This document shows positions 35,601 to 48,400 of a DNA stretch of 64,000 bases, in pieces (positions within the stretch are counted from its first letter, which is position 1; the number at the start of each line of letters is the position of its first letter). The notes beneath the pieces are model-generated. The model had not been told where the DNA came from and did no database searches. It was given only the letters and a program-made list of their open reading frames with translations. The DNA is from Leuctra nigra (taxonomy: Eukaryota; Arthropoda; Insecta; Plecoptera; Leuctridae): positions 124,001-188,000 of the forward strand of contig CAKOGZ010000120.1 in NCBI GenBank assembly GCA_934045905.1. The letters are read 5' to 3'. The position numbers and the translations under genes were made by a program.

Positions 35601-38600
35601 ACAGGTTAGCGAAGCGAGCGTAGCTGACTCATCACAAGCTTTAACCTCCATTGACTAAAAAATGGATGAAAACCTAGGAAATGAGGAAAATCTAAGGAAC
35701 ATTGTTAATTGTTACATTGTTACCTTTGTAGGCTAACCTACATTGTTGGTCAATATACATTGACAAAAAAATGGATGAAAATCTATCGGGGGTCGACCCA
35801 TCAGCTTCTGAATAACATGAACAGTTAATTCCGGCGAATCGGAGAGTCTGACATAAAAAAGTGTTTCTGCACTTTTTAAGCCTCTCACCATCTACTATAT
35901 AGGGTAACGTTGTCAACTCTCTTAGAGTAATAGATTCGTCACAAAGTAGGAAACAAATAAAAAAATATCAATATGAGCTACTTCTAAAGCGGCACCCCCC
36001 TATTTTTATCGAATTTTCTTGAAGCCTACACAACGTTATGCCGAGAAATGAAATAAAACACTTTTCGAAAATAGCAGGCTTAACATTAACATGTAAAAAA
36101 AAATCTCCCCTCTGCCTCCTGGTGTCGCCCGACGTTGCCCGGTCAGATAATTTTATAATAAAGTTAGGTTAGGGTAGGTTAGCGAAGCGAGCGAAGCGAG
36201 CGTAGCTGACCCTTAACAAGCTTTAACCTACAGTGACAAAAAATTGATGAAAACCTATCTGGATTGTGCCCTTCTGCTTCTGAAGGACATAAACTAAGAA
36301 ATGCGGCGTATCGGAGCGTCTGACAGAAAAAAGTGTTTCTGCACTTTTTAAGCCTCTCTCCATCATCTATATAGTGTATCATTTTCAGCTCTCTAAGAGT
36401 AATAGATTCGTCACAAAGTAGGAAACAAACAAAACTTTTTCAATATGACCTACTTCTAAAGTGGCACCCCCCTGTTTTTATCGAATTTTCTTGATGCCTA
36501 CACAACGTTATGCCGAGAAATGTAATAAAACACTTTTCGCAAAAAAATAGGCTTATAAATAAAATTATAAAAAAGAACCCCACTCTGCCCCCTTGGAGTC
36601 GCCCGACGCTGCCCTGTCAGATTATTATATAATAAAGTTAGGTTAATACAGGTTAGCGAAGCGAGCGTAGCTGACTCATCACAAGCTTTAACCTCCATTG
36701 ACTAAAAAATGGATGAAAACCTAGGAAATGAGGAAAATCTAAGGAACATTGTTAATTGTTACATTGTTACCTTTGTAGGCTAACCTACATTGTTGGTCAA
36801 TATACATTGACAAAAAAATGGATGAAAATCTATCGGGGGTCGACCCATCAGCTTCTGAATAACATGAACAGTTAATTCCGGCGAATCGGAGAGTCTGACA
36901 TAAAAAAGTGTTTCTGCACTTTTTAAGCCTCTCACCATCTACTATATAGGGTAACGTTGTCAACTCTCTTAGAGTAATAGATTCGTCACAAAGTAGGAAA
37001 CAAATAAAAAAATATCAATATGAGCTACTTCTAAAGTGGCACCCCCCTATTTTTATCGAATTTTCTTGAAGCCTACACAACGTTATGCCGAGAAATGAAA
37101 TAAAACACTTTTCGAAAATAATAGGCTTAACATTAACATGTAAAAAAAAATCTCCCCTCTGCCTCCTGGTGTCGCCCGACGTTGCCCGGTCAGATAATTT
37201 TATAATAAAGTTAGGTTAGGGTAGGTTAGCGAAGCGAGCGAAGCGAGCGTAGCTGACCCTTAACAAGCTTTAACCTACAGTGACAAAAAATTGATGAAAA
37301 CCTATCAGGATTGTGCCCTTCTGCTTCTGAAGGACATAAACTAAGAAATGCGGCGTATCGGAGCGTCTGACAGAAAAAAGTGTTTCTGCACTTTTTAAGC
37401 CTCTCTCTATCATCTTTATGGTGTATCATTTTCAGCTCTCTAAGAGTAATAGATTCGTCACAAAGTAGGAAACAAACAAAACTTTTTCAATATGACCTAC
37501 TTCTAAAGTGGCACCCCCCTGTTTTTATCGAATTTTCTTGATGCCTACACAACGTTATGCCGAGAAATGAAATAAAACACTTTTCGAAAATAATAGGCTT
37601 AACATTAACATGTAAAGAAAAATCTCCCCTCTGCCTCCTGGTGTCGCCCGACGTTGCCCGGTCAGATAATTTTATAATAAAGTTAGGTAAATACAGGTTA
37701 GCGAAGCGAGCGTAGCTGACTCATCACAAGCTTTAACCTCCATTGACTAAAAAATGGATGAAAACCTAGGAAATGAGGAAAATCTAAGGAACATTGTTAA
37801 TTGTTACATTGTTACCTTTGTAGGCTAACCTACATTGTTGGTCAATATACATTGACAAAAAAATGGATGAAAATCTATCGGGGGTCGACCCATCAGCTTC
37901 TGAATAACATGAACAGTTAATTCCGGCGAATCGGAGAGTCTGACATAAAAAAGTGTTTCTGCACTTTTTAAGCCTCTCACCATCTACTATATAGGGTAAC
38001 GTTGTCAACTCTCTTAGAGTAATAGATTCGTCACAAAGTAGGAAACAAATAAAAAAATATCAATATGAGCTACTTCTAAAGTGGCACCCCCCTATTTTTA
38101 TCGAATTTTCTTGAAGCCTACACAACGTTATGCCGAGAAATGAAATAAAACACTTTTCGAAAAAAAATAGGCTTATAAATAAAATTATAAAAAAGAACCC
38201 CACTCTGCCCCCTTGGAGTCGCCCGACGCTGCCCTGTCAGATTATTATATAATAAAGTTAGGTTAATACAGGTTAGCGAAGCGAGCGTAGCTGACTCATC
38301 ACAAGCTTTAACCTCCATTGACTAAAAAATGGATGAAAACCTAGGAAATGAGGAAAATCTAAGGAACATTGTTAATTGTTACATTGTTACCTTTGTAGGC
38401 TAACCTACATTGTTGGTCAATATACATTGACAAAAAAATGGATGAAAATCTATCGGGGGTCGACCCATCAGCTTCTGAATAACATGAACAGTTAATTCCG
38501 GCGAATCGGAGAGTCTGACATAAAAAAGTGTTTCTGCACTTTTTAAGCCTCTCACCATCTACTATATAGGGTAACGTTGTCAACTCTCTTAGAGTAATAG

Positions 38601-39055
38601 ATTCGTCACAAAGTAGGAAACAAATAAAAAAATATCAATATGAGCTACTTCTAAAGCGGCACCCCCCTATTTTTATCGAATTTTCTTGAAGCCTACACAA
38701 CGTTATGCCGAGAAATGAAATAAAACACTTTTCGAAAATAGCAGGCTTAACATTAACATGTAAAAAAAAATCTCCCCTCTGCCTCCTGGTGTCGCCCGAC
38801 GTTGCCCGGTCAGATAATTTTATAATAAAGTTAGGTTAGGGTAGGTTAGCGAAGCGAGCGAAGCGAGCGTAGCTGACCCTTAACAAGCTTTAACCTACAG
38901 TGACAAAAAATTGATGAAAACCTATCTGGATTGTGCCCTTCTGCTTCTGAAGGACATAAACTAAGAAATGCGGCGTATCGGAGCGTCTGACAGAAAAAAG
39001 TGTTTCTGCACTTTTTAAGCCTCTCTCCATCATCTATATAGTGTATCATTTTCAG
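32675..39055. repeat. 6.38-kb 12-monomer higher-order repeat, copy 3
   Basis: Monomers: B 32675-33249, A 33250-33721, B 33722-34296, A(K) 34297-34768, C 34769-35341, B' 35342-35916, A 35917-36388, B 36389-36963, A(K) 36964-37435, C 37436-38008, B' 38009-38583, A 38584-39055. It is 14,754 bp from copy 2 and matches it in order, lengths and B subtypes. Here the cassette continues for a further turn (39056-41722), giving three successive 2,667-bp cassettes from 34297. Confidence 0.92.
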
Positions 39056-41722
39056 CTCTCTAAGAGTAATAGATTCGTCACAAAGTAGGAAACAAACAAA
39101 ACTTTTTCAATATGACCTACTTCTAAAGTGGCACCCCCCTGTTTTTATCGAATTTTCTTGATGCCTACACAACGTTATGCCGAGAAATGTAATAAAACAC
39201 TTTTCGCAAAAAAATAGGCTTATAAATAAAATTATAAAAAAGAACCCCACTCTGCCCCCTTGGAGTCGCCCGACGCTGCCCTGTCAGATTATTATATAAT
39301 AAAGTTAGGTTAATACAGGTTAGCGAAGCGAGCGTAGCTGACTCATCACAAGCTTTAACCTCCATTGACTAAAAAATGGATGAAAACCTAGGAAATGAGG
39401 AAAATCTAAGGAACATTGTTAATTGTTACATTGTTACCTTTGTAGGCTAACCTACATTGTTGGTCAATATACATTGACAAAAAAATGGATGAAAATCTAT
39501 CGGGGGTCGACCCATCAGCTTCTGAATAACATGAACAGTTAATTCCGGCGAATCGGAGAGTCTGACATAAAAAAGTGTTTCTGCACTTTTTAAGCCTCTC
39601 ACCATCTACTATATAGGGTAACGTTGTCAACTCTCTTAGAGTAATAGATTCGTCACAAAGTAGGAAACAAATAAAAAAATATCAATATGAGCTACTTCTA
39701 AAGTGGCACCCCCCTATTTTTATCGAATTTTCTTGAAGCCTACACAACGTTATGCCGAGAAATGAAATAAAACACTTTTCGAAAATAATAGGCTTAACAT
39801 TAACATGTAAAAAAAAATCTCCCCTCTGCCTCCTGGTGTCGCCCGACGTTGCCCGGTCAGATAATTTTATAATAAAGTTAGGTTAGGGTAGGTTAGCGAA
39901 GCGAGCGAAGCGAGCGTAGCTGACCCTTAACAAGCTTTAACCTACAGTGACAAAAAATTGATGAAAACCTATCAGGATTGTGCCCTTCTGCTTCTGAAGG
40001 ACATAAACTAAGAAATGCGGCGTATCGGAGCGTCTGACAGAAAAAAGTGTTTCTGCACTTTTTAAGCCTCTCTCTATCATCTTTATGGTGTATCATTTTC
40101 AGCTCTCTAAGAGTAATAGATTCGTCACAAAGTAGGAAACAAACAAAACTTTTTCAATATGACCTACTTCTAAAGTGGCACCCCCCTGTTTTTATCGAAT
40201 TTTCTTGATGCCTACACAACGTTATGCCGAGAAATGAAATAAAACACTTTTCGAAAATAATAGGCTTAACATTAACATGTAAAGAAAAATCTCCCCTCTG
40301 CCTCCTGGTGTCGCCCGACGTTGCCCGGTCAGATAATTTTATAATAAAGTTAGGTAAATACAGGTTAGCGAAGCGAGCGTAGCTGACTCATCACAAGCTT
40401 TAACCTCCATTGACTAAAAAATGGATGAAAACCTAGGAAATGAGGAAAATCTAAGGAACATTGTTAATTGTTACATTGTTACCTTTGTAGGCTAACCTAC
40501 ATTGTTGGTCAATATACATTGACAAAAAAATGGATGAAAATCTATCGGGGGTCGACCCATCAGCTTCTGAATAACATGAACAGTTAATTCCGGCGAATCG
40601 GAGAGTCTGACATAAAAAAGTGTTTCTGCACTTTTTAAGCCTCTCACCATCTACTATATAGGGTAACGTTGTCAACTCTCTTAGAGTAATAGATTCGTCA
40701 CAAAGTAGGAAACAAATAAAAAAATATCAATATGAGCTACTTCTAAAGTGGCACCCCCCTATTTTTATCGAATTTTCTTGAAGCCTACACAACGTTATGC
40801 CGAGAAATGAAATAAAACACTTTTCGAAAAAAAATAGGCTTATAAATAAAATTATAAAAAAGAACCCCACTCTGCCCCCTTGGAGTCGCCCGACGCTGCC
40901 CTGTCAGATTATTATATAATAAAGTTAGGTTAATACAGGTTAGCGAAGCGAGCGTAGCTGACTCATCACAAGCTTTAACCTCCATTGACTAAAAAATGGA
41001 TGAAAACCTAGGAAATGAGGAAAATCTAAGGAACATTGTTAATTGTTACATTGTTACCTTTGTAGGCTAACCTACATTGTTGGTCAATATACATTGACAA
41101 AAAAATGGATGAAAATCTATCGGGGGTCGACCCATCAGCTTCTGAATAACATGAACAGTTAATTCCGGCGAATCGGAGAGTCTGACATAAAAAAGTGTTT
41201 CTGCACTTTTTAAGCCTCTCACCATCTACTATATAGGGTAACGTTGTCAACTCTCTTAGAGTAATAGATTCGTCACAAAGTAGGAAACAAATAAAAAAAT
41301 ATCAATATGAGCTACTTCTAAAGCGGCACCCCCCTATTTTTATCGAATTTTCTTGAAGCCTACACAACGTTATGCCGAGAAATGAAATAAAACACTTTTC
41401 GAAAATAGCAGGCTTAACATTAACATGTAAAAAAAAATCTCCCCTCTGCCTCCTGGTGTCGCCCGACGTTGCCCGGTCAGATAATTTTATAATAAAGTTA
41501 GGTTAGGGTAGGTTAGCGAAGCGAGCGAAGCGAGCGTAGCTGACCCTTAACAAGCTTTAACCTACAGTGACAAAAAATTGATGAAAACCTATCTGGATTG
41601 TGCCCTTCTGCTTCTGAAGGACATAAACTAAGAAATGCGGCGTATCGGAGCGTCTGACAGAAAAAAGTGTTTCTGCACTTTTTAAGCCTCTCTCCATCAT
41701 CTATATAGTGTATCATTTTCAG
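39056..41722. repeat. B plus start of third successive 2,667-bp cassette
   Basis: Monomers: B 39056-39630 (end of the second cassette), A(K) 39631-40102, C 40103-40675, B' 40676-41250, A 41251-41722. Equivalent points at 34559, 37226 and 39893 are exactly 2,667 bp apart, so this part of the array is a simple tandem repeat of the five-monomer cassette. Confidence 0.92.
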
Positions 41723-43342
41723 CTCTCTAAGAGTAATAGATTCGTCACAAAGTAGGAAACAAACAAAACTTTTTCAATATGACCTACTTCTAAAGTGGCA
41801 CCCCCCTGTTTTTATCGAATTTTCTTGATGCCTACACAACGTTATGCCGAGAAATGTAATAAAACACTTTTCGCAAAAAAATAGGCTTTTAATAAAATTA
41901 TAAAAAAGAACCCCACTCTGCCCCCTTGGAGTCGCCCGACGCTGCCCTGTCAGATTATTATATAATAAAGTTAGGTTAATACAGGTTAGCGAAGCGAGCG
42001 TAGCTGACTCATCACAAGCTTTAACCTCCATTGACTAAAAAATGGATGAAAACCTAGGAAATGAGGAAAATCTAAGGAACATTGTTAATTGTTACATTGT
42101 TACCTTTGTAGGCTAACCTACATTGTTGGTCAATATACATTGACAAAAAAATGGATGAAAATCTATCGGGGGTCGACCCATCAGCTTCTGAATAACATGA
42201 ACAGTTAATTCCGGCGAATCGGAGAGTCTGACATAAAAAAGTGTTTCTGCACTTTTTAAGCCTCTCACCATCTACTATATAGGGTAACGTTGTCAACTCT
42301 CTTAGAGTAATAGATTCGTCACAAAGTAGGAAACAAATAAAAAAATATCAATATGAGCTACTTTTAAAGTGGCACCCCCCTATTTTTATCGAATTTTCTT
42401 GAAGCCTACACAACGTTATGCCGAGAAATGAAATAAAACACTTTTCGAAAATAATAGGCTTAACATTAACATGTAAAAAAAAATCTCCCCTCTGCCTCCT
42501 GGAGTCGCCCGACGTTGCCCGGTCAGATAATTTTATAATAAAGTTAGGTTAGGGTAGGTTAGCGAAGCGAGCGAAGCGAGCGTAGCTGACCCTTAACAAG
42601 CTTTAACCTACAGTGACAAAAAATTGATGAAAACCTATCAGGATTGTGCCCTTCTGCTTCTGAAGGACATAAACTAAGAAATGCGGCGTATCGGAGCGTC
42701 TGACAGAAAAAAGTGTTTCTGCACTTTTTAAGCCTCTCTCCATCATCTATATAGTGTATCATTTTCAGCTCTCTAAGAGTAATAGATTCGTCACAAAGTA
42801 GGAAACAAACAAAACTTTTTCAATATGACCTACTTCTAAAGTGGCACCCCCCTGTTTTTATCGAATTTTCTTGATGCCTACACAACGTTATGCCGAGAAA
42901 TGTAATAAAACACTTTTCGCAAAAAAATAGGCTTTTAATAAAATTATAAAAAAGAACCCCACTCTGCCCCCTTGGAGTCGCCCGACGCTGCCCTGTCAGA
43001 TTATTATATAATAAAGTTAGGTTAATACAGGTTAGCGAAGCGAGCGTAGCTGACTCATCACAAGCTTTAACCTCCATTGACTAAAAAATGGATGAAAACC
43101 TAGGAAATGAGGAAAATCTAAGGAACATTGTTAATTGTTACATTGTTACCTTTGTAGGCTAACCTACATTGTTGGTCAATATACATTGACAAAAAAATGG
43201 ATGAAAATCTATCGGGGGTCGACCCATCAGCTTCTGAATAACATGAACAGTTAATTCCGGCGAATCGGAGAGTCTGACATAAAAAAGTGTTTCTGCACTT
43301 TTTAAGCCTCTCACCATCTACTATATAGGGTAACGTTGTCAA
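41723..43342. repeat. B-A-B with the 574-bp B subtype
   Basis: Monomers: B 41723-42296 (574 bp), A 42297-42768, B 42769-43342 (574 bp). Both B copies read GGCTTTTAATAAAA where other B copies read GGCTTATAAATAAAA, a one-base deletion plus substitution. This subtype first appears here and recurs at 48574, 49620, 53333 and 54379, and nowhere left of 41.7 kb, so the local family changes at this point. Confidence 0.9.
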
Positions 43343-45433
43343 CTCTCTTAGAGTAATAGATTCGTCACAAAGTAGGAAACAAATAAAAAAATATCAATAT
43401 GAGCTACTTTTAAAGTGGCACCCCCCTATTTTTATCGAATTTTCTTGAAGCCTACACAACGTTATGCCGAGAAATGAAATAAAACACTTTTCGAAAATAA
43501 TAGGCTTAACATTAACATGTAAAAAAAAATCTCCCCTCTGCCTCCTGGAGTCGCCCGACGTTGCCCGGTCAGATAATTTTATAATAAAGTTAGGTTAGGG
43601 TAGGTTAGCGAAGCGAGCGAAGCGAGCGTAGCTGACCCTTAACAAGCTTTAACCTACAGTGACAAAAAATTGATGAAAACCTATCAGGATTGTGCCCTTC
43701 TGCTTCTGAAGGACATAAACTAAGAAATGCGGCGTATCGGAGCGTCTGACAGAAAAAAGTGTTTCTGCACTTTTTAAGCCTCTCTCCATCATCTATATGT
43801 TGTATCATTTTCAGCTCTCTAAGAGTAATAGATTCGTCACAAAGTAGGAAACAAACAAAACTTTTTCAATATGACCTACTTCTTAAGTGGCACCCCCCTG
43901 TTTTTATCGAATTTTCTTGATGCCTACACAACGTTATGCCGAGAAATGTAATAAAACACTTTTCGCAAAAAAATAGGCTTATAAATAAAATTATAAAAAA
44001 GAACCCCACGCTGCCCCCTTGGAGTCGCCCGACGCTGCCCTGTCAGATTATTATATAATAAAGTTAGGTTAATACAGGTTAGCGAAGCGAGCGTAGCTGA
44101 CTCATCACAAGCTTTAACCTCCATTGACTAAAAAATGGATGAAAACCTAGGAAATGAGGAAAATCTAAGGAACATTGTTTATTGTTACATTGTTACCTTT
44201 GTAGGCTAACCTACATTGTTGGTCAATAAACATTGACAAAAAAATGGATGAAAATCTATCGGGGGTCGACCCATCAGCTTCTGAATAACATGAACAGTTA
44301 ATTCCGGCGAATCGGAGAGTCTGACATAAAAAAGTGTTTCTGCACTTTTTAAGCCTCTCACCATCTACTATATAGGGTAACGTTGTCAACTCTCTTAGAG
44401 TAATAGATTCGTCACAAAGTAGGAAACAAATAAAAAAATATCAATATGAGCTACTTCTAAAGTGGCACCCCCCTATTTTTATCGAATTTTCTTGAAGCCT
44501 ACACAACGTTATGCCGAGAAATGAAATAAAACACTTTTCGAAAATAATAGGCTTAACATTAACATGTAAAAAAAAAAACCCTCTGCCTCCTGGAGTCGCC
44601 CGACGTTGCCCGGTCAGATAATTTTATAATAAAGTTAGGTTAGGGTAGGTTAGCGAAGCGAGCGAAGCGAGCGTAGCTGACACTTAACCAGCTTTAACCT
44701 ACAGTGACAAAAAATTGATGAAAACCTATCAGGATTGTGCCCTTCTGCTTCTGAAGGACATAAACTAAGAAATGCGGCGTATCGGAGCGTCTGACAGAAA
44801 AAAGTGCTTTGCACTTTTTAAGCCTCTCTCCATCATCTATATGGTGTATCATTTTCAGCTCTCTAAGAGTAATAGATTCGTCACAAAGTAGGAAACAAAC
44901 AAAACTTTTTCAATATGACCTACTTCTAAAGTGGCACCCCCCCGTTTTTATCGAATTTTCTTGATGCCTACACAACGTTATGCCGAGAAATGTAATAAAA
45001 CACTTTTCGAAAAAAAATAGGCTTATAAATAAAATTATAAAAAAGAACCCCACTCTGCCCCCTTGGAGTCGCCCGACGCTGCCCTGTCAGATTATTATAT
45101 AATAAAGTTAGGTTAATACAGGTTAGCGAAGCGAGCGTAGGTGACTCATCACAAGCTTTAACCTCCATTGACTAAAAAATGGATGAAAACCTAGGAAATG
45201 AGGAAAATCTAAGGAACATTGTTAATTGTTACATTGTTACCTTTGTAGGCTAACCTACATTGTTGGTCAATATACATTGACAAAAAAATGGATGAAAATC
45301 TATCGGGGGTCGACCCATCAGCTTCTGAATAACATGAACAGTTAATTCCGGCGAATCGGAGAGTCTGACATAAAAAAGTGTTTCTGCACTTTTTAAGCCT
45401 CTCACCATCTACTATATAGGGTAACGTTGTCAA
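43343..45433. repeat. A(Q)-B-A''-B block, copy 1 (2,091 bp)
   Basis: Monomers: A(Q) 43343-43814, B 43815-44389, A'' 44390-44858, B 44859-45433. Diagnostic changes: TATATGTTG in A(Q), CTTCTTAAGTGG in the first B, CTGACACTTAACC and the altered hairpin in A'', GTAGGTGACTC in the last B. All recur at 54953-57044. This copy alone has ATTGTTTATTG near 44179 in its first B. Confidence 0.92.
44390..44858. repeat. Variant monomer A'', 469 bp
   Basis: An A monomer with two linked changes. The tract of nine A followed by TCTCCCC becomes eleven A followed by CCC (two bases shorter), and the hairpin becomes AAAAAGTGC-TTT-GCACTTTTT at 44799-44819 (one base shorter). The second copy, at 56000-56469, has twelve A and is 470 bp. 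The poly-A change resembles that in the 471-bp A and A' at 5838, 6309, 28019 and 28490, which keep the normal hairpin. Confidence 0.9.
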
Positions 45434-48400
45434 CTCTCTTAGAGTAATAGATTCGTCACAAAGTAGGAAACAAATAAAAAAATATCAATATGAGCTACTT
45501 CTAAAGTGGCACCCCCCTATTTTTATCGAATTTTCTTGAAGCCTACACAACGTTATGCCGAGAAATGAAATAAAACACTTTTCGAAAATAATAGGCTAAA
45601 CATTAACATGTAAAAAAAAATCTCCCCTCTGCCTCCTGGTGTCGCCCGACGTTGCCCGGTCAGATAATTTTATAATAAAGTTAGGTTAGGGTAGGTTAGC
45701 GAAGCGAGCGAAGCGAGCGTAGCTGACCCTTAACAAGCTTTAACCTACAGTGACAAAAAATTGATGAAAACCTATCAGGATTGTGCCCTTCTGCTTCTGA
45801 AGGACATAAACTAAGAAATGCGGCGTATCGGAGCGTCTGACAGAAAAAAGTGTTTCTGCACTTTTTAAGCCTCTCTCTATCATCTTTATGGTGTATCATT
45901 TTCAGCTCTCTAAGAGTAATAGATTCGTCACAAAGTAGGAAACAAACAAAACTTTTTCAATATGACCTACTTCTAAAGTGGCACCCCCCTGTTTTTATCG
46001 AATTTTCTTGATGCCTACACAACGTTATGCCGAGAAATGAAATAAAACACTTTTCGAAAATAATAGGCTTAACATTAACATGTAAAGAAAAATCTCCCCT
46101 CTGCCTCCTGGTGTCGCCCGACGTTGCCCGGTCAGATAATTTTATAATAAAGTTAGGTAAATACAGGTTAGCGAAGCGAGCGTAGCTGACTCATCACAAG
46201 CTTTAACCTCCATTGACTAAAAAATGGATGAAAACCTAGGAAATGAGGAAAATCTAAGGAACATTGTTAATTGTTACATTGTTACCTTTGTAGGCTAACC
46301 TACATTGTTGGTCAATATACATTGACAAAAAAATGGATGAAAATCTATCGGGGGTCGACCCATCAGCTTCTGAATAACATGAACAGTTAATTCCGGCGAA
46401 TCGGAGAGTCTGACATAAAAAAGTGTTTCTGCACTTTTTAAGCCTCTCACCATCTACTATATAGGGTAACGTTGTCAACTCTCTTAGAGTAATAGATTCG
46501 TCACAAAGTAGGAAACAAATAAAAAAATATCAATATGAGCTACTTCTAAAGTGGCACCCCCCTATTTTTATCGAATTTTCTTGAAGCCTACACAACGTTA
46601 TGCCGAGAAATGAAATAAAACACTTTTCGAAAAAAAATAGGCTTATAAATAAAATTATAAAAAAGAACCCCACTCTGCCCCCTTGGAGTCGCCCGACGCT
46701 GCCCTGTCAGATTATTATATAATAAAGTTAGGTTAATACAGGTTAGCGAAGCGAGCGTAGCTGACTCATCACAAGCTTTAACCTCCATTGACTAAAAAAT
46801 GGATGAAAACCTAGGAAATGAGGAAAATCTAAGGAACATTGTTAATTGTTACATTGTTACCTTTGTAGGCTAACCTACATTGTTGGTCAATATACATTGA
46901 CAAAAAAATGGATGAAAATCTATCGGGGGTCGACCCATCAGCTTCTGAATAACATGAACAGTTAATTCCGGCGAATCGGAGAGTCTGACATAAAAAAGTG
47001 TTTCTGCACTTTTTAAGCCTCTCACCATCTACTATATAGGGTAACGTTGTCAACTCTCTTAGAGTAATAGATTCGTCACAAAGTAGGAAACAAATAAAAA
47101 AATATCAATATGAGCTACTTCTAAAGCGGCACCCCCCTATTTTTATCGAATTTTCTTGAAGCCTACACAACGTTATGCCGAGAAATGAAATAAAACACTT
47201 TTCGAAAATAGCAGGCTTAACATTAACATGTAAAAAAAAATCTCCCCTCTGCCTCCTGGTGTCGCCCGACGTTGCCCGGTCAGATAATTTTATAATAAAG
47301 TTAGGTTAGGGTAGGTTAGCGAAGCGAGCGAAGCGAGCGTAGCTGACCCTTAACAAGCTTTAACCTACAGTGACAAAAAATTGATGAAAACCTATCAGGA
47401 TTGTGCCCTTCTGCTTCTGAAGGACATAAACTAAGAAATGCGGCGTATCGGAGCGTCTGACAGAAAAAAGTGTTTCTGCACTTTTTAAGCCTCTCTCCAT
47501 CATCTATATGGTGTATCATTTTCAGCTCTCTAAGAGTAATAGATTCGTCACAAAGTAGGAAACAAACAAAACTTTTTCAATATGACCTACTTCTTAAGTG
47601 GCACCCCCCTGTTTTTATCGAATTTTCTTGATGCCTACACAACGTTATGCCGAGAAATGTAATAAAACACTTTTCGCAAAAAAATAGGCTTATAAATAAA
47701 ATTATAAAAAAGAACCCCACGCTGCCCCCTTGGAGTCGCCCGACGCTGCCCTGTCAGATTATTATATAATAAAGTTAGGTTAATACAGGTTAGCGAAGCG
47801 AGCGTAGCTGACTCATCACAAGCTTTAACCTCCATTGACTAAAAAATGGATGAAAACCTAGGAAATGAGGAAAATCTAAGGAACATTGTTAATTGTTACA
47901 TTGTTACCTTTGTAGGCTAACCTACATTGTTGGTCAATATACATTGACAAAAAAATGGATGAAAATCTATCGGGGGTCGACCCATCAGCTTCTGAATAAC
48001 ATGAACAGTTAATTCCGGCGAATCGGAGAGTCTGACATAAAAAAGTGTTTCTGCACTTTTTAAGCCTCTCACCATCTACTATATAGGGTAACGTTGTCAA
48101 CTCTCTTAGAGTAATAGATTCGTCACAAAGTAGGAAACAAATAAAAAAATATCAATATGAGCTACTTCTAAAGTGGCACCCCCCCTATTTTTATCGAATT
48201 TTCTTGAAGCCTACACAACGTTATGCCGAGAAATGAAATAAAACACTTTTCGAAAATAATAGGCTAAACATTAACATGTAAAAAAAAATCTCCCCTCTGC
48301 CTCCTGGTGTCGCCCGACGTTGCCCGGTCAGATAATTTTATAATAAAGTTAGGTTAGGGTAGGTTAGCGAAGCGAGCGAAGCGAGCGTAGCTGACCCTTA

